Assembly: GCA_019915015.1 (NCBI GenBank)
Contig: JAHBBC010000001.1
Location: forward strand, 1,736,001-1,800,000
Direction of reading: 5' to 3'
Length of the DNA stretch: 64,000 nt
From: Auriscalpium vulgare
Lineage: Eukaryota > Basidiomycota > Agaricomycetes > Russulales > Auriscalpiaceae
The notes under the pieces were generated by a model. That model saw only the letters and a list, made by a program, of their open reading frames with translations, had not been told where the DNA came from and ran no database searches. The position numbers and the translations under genes were made by a program. Shown here piece after piece: positions 56,130 through 64,000 of the stretch (positions are counted from its first letter, which is position 1; each line of letters begins with the position of its first letter).

Positions 56130-59100
56130 CTATGTACCAGTGTATGGATAGTAGCCGATAATGGGACTCAACCAGCTCTCATAATCAGCCTCCTGGGTCA
56201 TATCGCCGGTTATCTTCAGTGCCCGTAACAAAAAGCGATAGGTCCCATATTGCCACTGCGTTGAATTCGCAAACCAAGCTCCCAGCGTGATTCCCGTGTA
56301 CCCTAAGTCCTGTAATCATGTGAGATGACGGACTCGGCGAGTCTGGTAACGACGTACTAAATCTCGAGGGAAGTAGTCCAACTCCGTCAATGCGCCGATA
56401 ATGGACACCTGCGCAAATGTATTCGGCTTGCCGTGTGGGAACGTAAAGATGGGCTCGTCCAGAACGCTACCGCGTTCTGCAACGGAGCGGGGGTTGAGCG
56501 TCGTCGTCAAGGTGATATTTGGATCGACGAGATCGATTCGCAATAGCGCCGTGCCGAATGACAAACTACCCGCATGGTGGTCGGGCTTGTCAGCGTGCTA
56601 TAGGAGCCCATTTCAACAGCCTACATACCGATACTCCAGGATAGGGTAATCATACGAGTTGAATGTGAAGTTTTGAGGGCCCGTGACTCCGTATATCCTA
56701 GGAAATATTGCTTGGGTGTTGTCAAAGATCGGCGCATCTTTGAGAGCCGATGCCAGTCCCAAGTAGGTGACGTGCGTGTCTTCCGTCTCGCTGCGCACGT
56801 TCAAATAGCCAGAGAAGACTGGGTACGTCTTGGGATCGACACCGGCGGGCGGCGTGATAAATGCAGTAACTTGACGCGACTCGCCGGGTAAAAGTAGGAA
56901 GCCAGTTGTGCTGAGTTGAACATTTGCGTAGGCTATCGAGAGGGGAACTGGACCAGCCGCAGGTTGGATAGAATTCTGCAAGAGATTCGTTAGGTCATGA
57001 TTGGGCACATATGCGATGATGTGTCGTACGGATGGTATGGTGAGCGCTGTTCCCGCTGGAACATGGCTTATTGTGTACGTCTTGATCGACTTCCCCGTGT
57101 TCTTCACTGTGAATGATTGACTTCGAGACGATAGCCATCAGGAGAGAAAAATGTCACGGACAAGGGCTTTCACTCACGTTCTCCTGTAGTACGCGGTGTC
57201 GTTCAAGAGGAGCTCTCCAGGTGACACAGTCGTCTCCGTGTATATAGACTTGTAAACATCCACCAAACCTGCGCCTTGATGAGCGGCGGTTTCAAGGATG
57301 CCACTCTGGCTATGATCAACCGGGAGCGTCTGCGCCGTTGTTTCGAATATGTTGCGCACGGAGAGGGCAACACCCGTGGTCCTGCCCTTCGCCTCGAGCA
57401 AAAGGGCTGCGCTGCCTGCAATAAAAGGAGTAGCCATAGACGTTCCCGACATTACGGCCCACGTGCCCATGGGAAGCGGGTATGTGGAGAGGATGTTTCC
57501 GCCAGGCGCCGCAACGGCGGGCTTGAAGTACATGTCGTTCGTCGGGCCGTAGCTTGAGAAGTACGAGATCAAACCGCCTGCCGGATATGCAACAGGGGTG
57601 GATGCGTCAGGGAAAGAAAGTGTTATATTTGTATTGGCGACGAATTGGGACACAAGCTGCGAAGGATGCGATCAGCGAATGAGGGAGAGCACGGTACATT
57701 GGATGTACCCATTCTCCGTCGGCGGCTTGGATCATACTGGCATTGTAGTTCCCAATGTTGATCTTGACGAAGCCTGTGAGACCATCACTGAAAACAAATA
57801 GATAAATTAGTGCCCATTGCTTCCGAGAGAGAAGTGCTCACTCATAGAATAAAACTATATTCGCGCCCTTTGTAGCAACCTGTGCAGCCTTCCAATCCTA
57901 CGAATGGTGGTGAGATTTGATAATGGCCAGGTTGCGGGAAACGTACTAAGGTGCACGACCCGGCACGGACGATGGTCACATAGTTAGACAGATCTGGCGT
58001 AGAGTCCGGTAGGGGACCGCAAGCGTCATCAACGACACTGGTGTTGGTGGAAGTGGCATAGATAGGGAACTCTCCAGGAATTTCGAGTGACCAGAGTTGG
58101 TGATAAGGGATTGGGTCGTGCTGAACTCCCTGTACACTTGCTGTTTGCAACTGGAGATAAGTACTTTTCAAGCGATTAGCCGACAGTTACGGACAATCGT
58201 TACTGGCAACTTACTTGTCGATGCTGGCGACAGCTATGACATCAACCCCGTTGCCCGGGCCAGTCGTATACCATCCGCCAGAAGCGCCGTTATTCCCTGC
58301 AGCAACTGTGACGATGATCCCACTCGCCGCGACACGGCTGGCGACCACGGACGTCGTGGTCGTGCTCCAAGCGCTTGGGGCACCAAGAGAAAGTGTCAGG
58401 ATGTCCTGTTTGTCGGCGACGCCACGCAGGAGGGCCGCGATAACGACTAGAACGGCATCAGGTTCTCAAATGACTGCTACGAAGGGAGGCGCCTTACTAT
58501 CGTCACCGACCGAGCCTATGCATCCGAAGACTTTGTATGCGGTGAGAGTAGACTTGTATGCTACGCCGCTGATGTTGAAGATATTGCCAGGGTCGGCACC
58601 GATGATACCCTAGATATCAAGGTCTATAATTGAGTCGACTTGAAAGGTACATATCCTCACAGCAACATGGGTCCCATGGCCTGTTCAAGTATAAGAACAT
58701 GCAACAACAACAACCGAGAAAAAAGTCCTGCATACCGTTGCATTGATCCAATGGGTCATTGTCCGGTTGCGGAGTGCTTCCAGCTAAAGATACTGAGGTT
58801 CTCTCAGAGCCGCGATGATGTCGCGGTGCTCACCTTCGTACGCGTCACCAACGAAGTCGTATCCACCAGCAATTTTGAAGCCAGGACCAAAACCACCACC
58901 GAGCGAAGGGTGTGTGTAGTCCACGCCTTGAACATGGTGTCAAAACTGAAACACGCGGACAGCCAGCGTGTGACACAAGCGTACCTGTGTCGATTCTACT
59001 GTCGTGAGGAGTGATCTCGCTTTGGGATACGAGTACAGGCTTACATTCCGATCTTTATGCCTTCTCCGAAACGCCCTTCGGCATGAAGCTTGTCAACGCC

Positions 59101-59813
59101 CTATAGTTGGCAACTCCACATTAGACTGCAAGCGAGCAAGCGAGAGAGCGATCGTTATAAGATGTTACCGTCAAGACGTGCGTGCTTTGAGTATCGTTCG
59201 GGAGGTTCGGATCGCCCAACCCTGATATGACGTGCAATTCGACCGGGCTGCGACATATCTGTCAAGACGAAAAGGCAGAAGTATATTTGGTGCAACTCAC
59301 TCCGGGGCGGGTATCAGCGTGACGGTGCGAATCGCGACGATGCCGGGAGACTCTTGGAGTGCTTTGGCGTCCTAAGCTCGCACGGAAGTTATGGGAATAA
59401 GTGTTAGCTATAGGGAGGAACTGCTCACGCTGGCATTCTGGGAACATTTTTAGTGAGAGAAAGAAACATCAACGAAGAGGAATTACATTGAGAGTGATTG
59501 CTGCGCCGACGAAGATACCTGGAGTGTTGTATTCGTGGCCGACGTTGAAATTGACACCGCGCTCCGTCAGATGCCGTAGTACGTGCGCGTGTGGCTACCA
59601 CCGTCCCGGTACTGGTCAGCATCAAGTTATGGTCAAGCAGAAACTGCTCACCGCGTCCGTTGACCTCTTTCCGGGGATATGAGACGACGTGTCGACCTCG
59701 ACGATGAACTGGCCAGGAACTACAGTGAGTGCAGTCGCACCCTCAATGGGAACATCCGCGGACACATAGTTGACAGCCAGAGACAATGAGACCAGAGCAG
59801 CTAGGAACTTCAT
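56130..59813 (-). CDS. Secreted subtilisin-like serine protease with PA insert
   Basis: Extracellular S8 endopeptidase of about 900 residues. Exons: 59652-59813, 59487-59594, 59301-59371, 59169-59247, 59045-59100, 58985-58995, 58834-58926, 58736-58783, 58661-58680, 58498-58609, 58215-58446, 57947-58163, 57842-57897, 57709-57787, 57178-57656, 56629-57120, 56358-56565, 56130-56309. A signal peptide (FLAALVSLSLAVNYVSA) and propeptide lead to the catalytic domain: Asp161 in IIDTGVDYTHP, His211 in NGHGTHVAG, oxyanion Asn in AAGNNGA and Ser521 in SGTSMATPF. A protease-associated insert lies between His and Ser, and a C-terminal Fn3-like part follows (TISHVPAGTALTIP). Two tiny exons (11 and 20 nt) encode the catalytic Asp and His. 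Saprotrophs use such proteases for protein nutrition. Triad intact, all phases close. Confidence 0.92.
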
Positions 59814-60910
59814 CGGCGATGTGTACATCGAATCGTTGTTCGCATCGAAGGCTTTAAATACATGTGGTGCGTCCAGTAGAAAATAGGAGGCGCCGGGTCT
59901 CGCCATGTGGTTAGGCCCACATCGCAAGAGATAGAAGAGACATTGGCGCATGGAAGGTACATCTTGCCAGTTCAAGAATCAAGAAAACGTTCACGGACAA
60001 GTCGGCCGTACGTATCTGCCCTGACGGACCCTGCAAATGATGAGAAGAACGCGCGAATAGATCCTGACCAAAGCAGATATAGCGGAGCACATGTAATCAG
60101 TGGGTTCGAGAGAGGTTCAGGTTGCAGAGCAGAGTAGAGACAAGTAGAGATCGTCACATGGCAGTACTTGGGACCGATCTGAGGGCAAGAATAGTCCCAT
60201 TCGCGCGCAAGTCACGACGAATATTGAGCGATGTTACATAAATTTAGGTGGACAAGAAGTCAGTACTAGTGTGCGAGACACTTATCATCATCATGCGGTC
60301 CAGCCTAGTTCCCCGCAGCTTGACCTTATGGTCTCAGAAGTTCAAGATAGTCGTTCTTAGGTCCGAGCTGAGCTTCACGAGCCGAATACTTGGACAGCGA
60401 GATAAGAGAGGATAAGAGCCTCCTGTAGATCCAGCGTGCGATGACATCAAGGTCGAGCTTGCTAGAGTAGCTTCCGCAGATCCAGGACCGGCAGACACGT
60501 GTGATGGGGGTGTCCGTGGTGGCTGAGCGCTGAGCTCGAGGTCTACACAGCTGCGGCCAGGATGTGCAGGACAATGAGTATACGGTGAGTGAGTCACGGC
60601 ACTTGAGTCGTCGTTGACGTCATTGAAGACCGTACGTTGCTACGGATACGCGCGCGGACAGGCGGGCCGACTTGTCTGGTCTCGGGGGCCGGGGCCGTAT
60701 GCCCGCACCCTGCCCGGCTCCGGACATCCATCCTCCGAACTTTCCGCGTGTCCAGAGGATATCCGGATTTTGCTTCGAATCTGCTCGAGAGGTTCTCATC
60801 GTGCATATATTCGATGCATACTATGGGCTATGATTAGTACTAGGACTATCAGAGCAATAATGCAGAACTCCTGCCTGCTGACCGACGATTTCAGTGACGT
60901 GCAAGCCTGT
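59814..60910. promoter_or_regulatory. Intergenic region upstream of the subtilase
   Basis: About 1.1 kb with short frames only. The left end should be the subtilase promoter (a TATTTAAAG on the minus strand near 59855). The right end holds the 3' side of DCC1. Nothing else seen. Confidence 0.4.
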
Positions 60911-62311
60911 CTATCGCGTGCGTGCCGTGTACCATACACCCTCATTGTCGGTCACTGCCCGCGCATACTTGAGCAGCAATTTTTCCCTGTCCTTCCCGTC
61001 CACTGCGATGTCAATCAGGAAAGGCGTGACATCCTCCGCACGCCAGCGCGCACGCGTGATGAACAGATCCGTGAAGCGCGCCGCTGGGTCGGTCGGCAGC
61101 TCGGACAAGGGGAAGTAAGTGAGTCTTCCCGAGAGCGCGGTGAGGTAGTTTCCCTGCGGGAGTTAAGCCATTTTCAGCCACGCAGTAGGAGGAGGCGGGG
61201 TTGCTAAAGCCTACAGAGAGGAGGTCCAGCGAGACGGAAGAAGAGAAGGTGTCGCCGACTGCATCCTGCCATTTCTTGATGAATATGTCTTCGACGATTG
61301 GCTCCTCCTGCCACCCGCTCACTCGTCAGACATCTGCACTGTTCGACGCCGCTAAGCGTACCTTGTGGTGCCGCAGGATCCCTAGCCCGACTTGTCTCAC
61401 CACCGCGCCGACGTCCATGCGCCAGAGCCCACCGCCTCCCTCAACCACCTCTCCGAACCAGCGCATGACCTGCATGGACACCTCGCGTCGCACCTCATGG
61501 TCCTGCTCGAGCGCGCTGGTGAGCTCAGGGACAGACGCGGCGTGGTGCGGCTGGGAGAGGGAGACGAGGTGCGCAAGGAGCAGTTCAAGGATTGTGTGCA
61601 GGTACGTGGGAGAAATCGGGCGAAGGACGTCTGTACGAATGAAGCCAGAATGAGAAGGGGCGGGAGGTAGAGGGTAGGTTCCGTACTGTTGAGGATAAGG
61701 ATGTGCTTGTCTTTGATCGCACGTGCGAGTTCGTGCTCGCTGGCTTGGAGCTCGGACTGTGCTTGGGCATACGTATAGCGTCTGCGCTTCCTCTGTCCAG
61801 TCATATCAGTATACGATGATGCTATAGAGGCGTCACGCTGTGCACCTTTTGATCGTGGTCTTCCTCGACCTCGACTTCGTTCCCGTCGTCCCACTCCAGA
61901 CCTCTCAGTAGCCCCGTCAAGCGATGCAGCTTCGGCACAGCAGGCACCAGTTCTAGTACCTCGTGCAAGCTCTCCTGGATCGACACATTGCTGTCACCAG
62001 CTTCACCTGCATCCTCAGAGCCAGCCGGCGCGATGACGAGCACCGAGTTGGATAGGACGACAGAGCGGATGTTGTATGTCTTTTCTGCAGTGCAAAGCAC
62101 TGCGTCATCATCCGTGCTACCTTTGATGGTCAGGCTGTTGGTATATATGTCAAGTCTGAGGAGCGAGGCGCCGGGTAAAAACGAACTTGAGCGGGGTATA
62201 GGTGTCGAGTGAGGATTCGACTAGCTTGCAGAGGTCTGGCGGGAGTTCAAGCAGGCGATAGGTGCCTGCGTCTGGCTGAGAACAAGGGAATCGGACGCCG
62301 ACTTGTGGCAT
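60911..62311 (-). CDS. DCC1: Sister-chromatid cohesion protein DCC1
   Basis: Subunit of the CTF18-DCC1-CTF8 clamp-loader complex, which works at replication forks in cohesion and PCNA handling. Six exons (62187-62311, 61846-62134, 61687-61792, 61362-61630, 61215-61307, 60911-61153) give 374 residues. Family features: FPCSQPDAGTYRLLELP near the start, KGSTDDDAVLCTAEKTYNIR, YLHTILELLLAHLV, IFIKKWQDAVGD and LLSGNYLTALSGRLTYFP, then a C-terminal winged-helix part (ARFTDLFITRARWRAEDV). The gene reads free of stops with normal splice sites, length close to other fungal DCC1. The ATG at 62311 begins just before the conserved start. Nuclear by function. Confidence 0.87.
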
Positions 62312-63485
62312 GATTGGGATAAAAATGCAGCGGTGGGAGGCAAGCCGCAACGCGTCCGACGTCGAGCCAAAACACGGTCACATGGGCGTGTCAAACCTAC
62401 CGGCGGCCGCCGGGCCGGTGTATCGTCTTACAAACTCAGGCTACACGTCCACATGTTCCGGCAACAACAAGCTCTTCTCTTTCGGTTTTGACAGTCCAAC
62501 TCCAAGTTGCGTGATCCAGTTTTCGTTTTCCTCGGTTACTGCCAGTGTGCAGCACACGCGGCACCGCCTTTCGAGTTTGATGGCTCTAGAAGGTACGTAC
62601 CCCAGTGGTTACCTCAAGGGCTCGTATATACGCTCACAGTAAGTGGTGAACCTGCACAGACCTGCACACTCAAGCCATGATCAGACGCGTCGCAACAACT
62701 AGTACTTAAATACAGGCTCCATCCCAACGACGGTTTGCGGGAAGTTGTGGGATGGCGCTAAAACAAATATGCATACCATCAAAGACATCGAGGCGGCATC
62801 ATTCTGCAAATTTACCGGCCGGCCGCAGAGGAAGATTGAAGCTGCATCATCACGCGAGTAGCCATACCGCCGACGCGCGCGTATGGCGAACCCGAGCCCC
62901 TCGGCGACTGTTCCGCCGCAAGGCCGGCCTACCTTCACACGAAATCGACGAGTTAACTTGACAGGCACTGGCGCAACCTCTTCTGGTGCCACCCAGACGG
63001 CTATCCTACGACTGTGTATGTTCGGACGGCTTTCTGCATTGTGTCTCTCATAGCCTAGCTCATAGCGCATGTCGCGATCTGATCTTCAGGGACGCCGAGC
63101 AATCATAATTATCACTTACCGTACAGATCGGGATCCAGCTCTTTGGTGCGGTCATGCTACGCGAGGCATGTTGATGAATTGATTCTCCCGGCATCGCGAC
63201 CATCCAGGACCATCCACGGCTCGCCTGTTGACGGGGGCACCCGCATCAAAGGGTCTTGGCTCAATAAACTCATCTCGATGGCGTATAAAGAGAGACCCCG
63301 CCTCGTCGGCGAATCCCCAGCCCCTGCTCACTTCGCTTTCACTAGGTACTGGATAGTGAGTGCCAAGTCATACCCATGCTGTGGCCAGAAACTGACTACA
63401 GGATGTGCAGCCTTGCGTTTTTGTTTGACCTTATTCTGCACTTTATTCCTCCCTCACGCCCCATCTCGTTATCCGTCTTATCAAA
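62312..63485. promoter_or_regulatory. Intergenic region with TATA box before the repeat protein
   Basis: About 1.17 kb without a recognisable gene. A clear TATA box (TATAAA, 63284-63289) lies about 200 bases before the ATG at 63486, suggesting a strongly regulated promoter. Left end is the DCC1 upstream region. Confidence 0.45.
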
Positions 63486-64000
63486 ATGCCTTCCAAATCT
63501 TCCCTCGTTGCTCTCTTTGTTCTTGCGTCCTCCGCATCCTCCGCTGTCGCACTCCCCAGGTACGTGGCCCTCCTGCACATTATTGTAGCGCGCAGGGCGA
63601 CCTAACATGTTTGCAGTCGTTTTGAGGAGCGTGCAAACCCCCTCGTCAGCGTCTTGGGCAAGGATGCGGGCGAGTTCGCCACCGACGTCCTGAAAACCGG
63701 TGCGCTCGGCGGTGCAGTCGGCGGGATCACGTCGGGCATCGTCAACGGCATCAAGAAGCTCAAGGGCGGTGACAAGCAGGCGCGCCGCGACTTCGACGAC
63801 TTCCTCGCCGTCCGCGATTTCGACGAGCTCGACGCGCGCGCAAACCCCCTCGTCAGCCTCTTCGGTGAGGAGGCAGGCACGTTTGCCACTGACGTCCTCA
63901 AGACGGGTGCGCTCGGCGGCGCCGTTGGCGGCATCACGTCAGGCATCGTCAATGGCGTGAAGAAGCTCACCGGTGGCGACAAGCAGGCACGCCGCGACCT
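63486..64000 (+). CDS. Secreted glycine-rich repeat protein, cut by window end
   Basis: Exon 1 (63486-63559) encodes a signal peptide (SLVALFVLASSASSAVALP). Exon 2 starts at 63617 and runs off the window. It contains two near-identical 69-residue units, each built as RANPLVS, a helix, FATDVLKTGALGGAVGGITS, GIVNGxKKL, GGDKQARRDF. The GxxxG-like GALGGAVGG segment resembles membrane-active glycine zippers. Arg-Arg pairs sit at the unit ends and could be processed by a Kex2-like protease, which would release short peptides. I recognise no family. Possibilities are a hydrophobin-like surface peptide, an antimicrobial or toxin-like peptide precursor, or a wall protein; the sequence does not decide. 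The number of further repeats lies beyond the edge. Confidence 0.75.
63633..64000 (+). repeat. Tandem 207-bp coding repeat (69 residues)
   Basis: The second unit starts at 63840, 207 bases after the first at 63633. The units are highly similar at DNA level (GCAAACCCCCTCGTCAGC opens both). The third would start at about 64047, outside the window. Confidence 0.8.

Noticed and set aside
1..64000. CRISPR arrays, rRNA, tRNA or prokaryotic operons
   Set aside because: No regularly spaced direct repeats, no rRNA-like stretch, and no convincing tRNA box A/B pair was seen on reading; the genes are intron-rich and eukaryotic.

Overview
This is nuclear DNA from a filamentous basidiomycete, most likely an agaricomycete. 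Genes are tightly packed on both strands and broken by many 45-65 nt introns, most with GTGCGT or GTAAGT-type donors and CAG/TAG acceptors. The families are fungal (NHA1-type antiporter, YPK9-type ATPase, RPS2, SSL1, MIA40, DCC1, antizyme). No bacterial or organellar operon logic is visible. Coordinates were worked out by hand by joining frames across GT-AG introns, and almost every gene model closes in phase.

Layout. 0.7-3.5 kb: tandem short-chain dehydrogenases. 3.8-7.0 kb: tandem DUF1771-Smr genes. 7.7-11.8 kb: a BTB gene, a cysteine-rich membrane protein and a disordered conserved protein. 12.2-14.6 kb: a Na+(K+)/H+ antiporter. 15.4-18.2 kb: a frameshifted arylesterase-like gene and ribosomal protein S2. 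18.9-20.0 kb: ornithine decarboxylase antizyme with a +1 recoding site. 20.2-23.1 kb: a DUF427 protein and TFIIH subunit SSL1. 23.1-24.2 kb: a hAT transposase relic. 25.3-34.2 kb: a 7TM protein, a P5B ATPase and a Ser/Thr-rich membrane protein. 35.0-38.0 kb: two J-like paralogues flanking MIA40. 38.5-44.6 kb: an RNA-dependent RNA polymerase joined to an SF1 helicase. 44.7-49.1 kb: a NadR-like ATPase, an iron alcohol dehydrogenase and a flavin-reductase-like protein. 50.3-55.5 kb: a PH-Sec7-PH protein. 56.1-62.3 kb: a secreted subtilase and DCC1. 63.5 kb to the end: a secreted repeat protein cut by the window edge.

The most interesting locus is the RdRP-helicase gene. It puts in one predicted chain two activities that fission yeast assembles from separate subunits (Rdp1 and Hrr1) in its RNA-silencing RDRC complex. 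Second is the antizyme gene: its TGG CGC TTT TGA C shift site is created by splicing, and it aligns with the vertebrate shift context. A third theme is very small exons of 5 to 20 nt, two of them carrying catalytic residues of the subtilase, together with three GC-AG introns.

A caution: RPS2, an essential gene, reads in frame only if one base is added, and the arylesterase-like gene needs two single-base corrections. Either the assembly carries a few one-base errors or these copies are damaged. Frames elsewhere should be read with that in mind.
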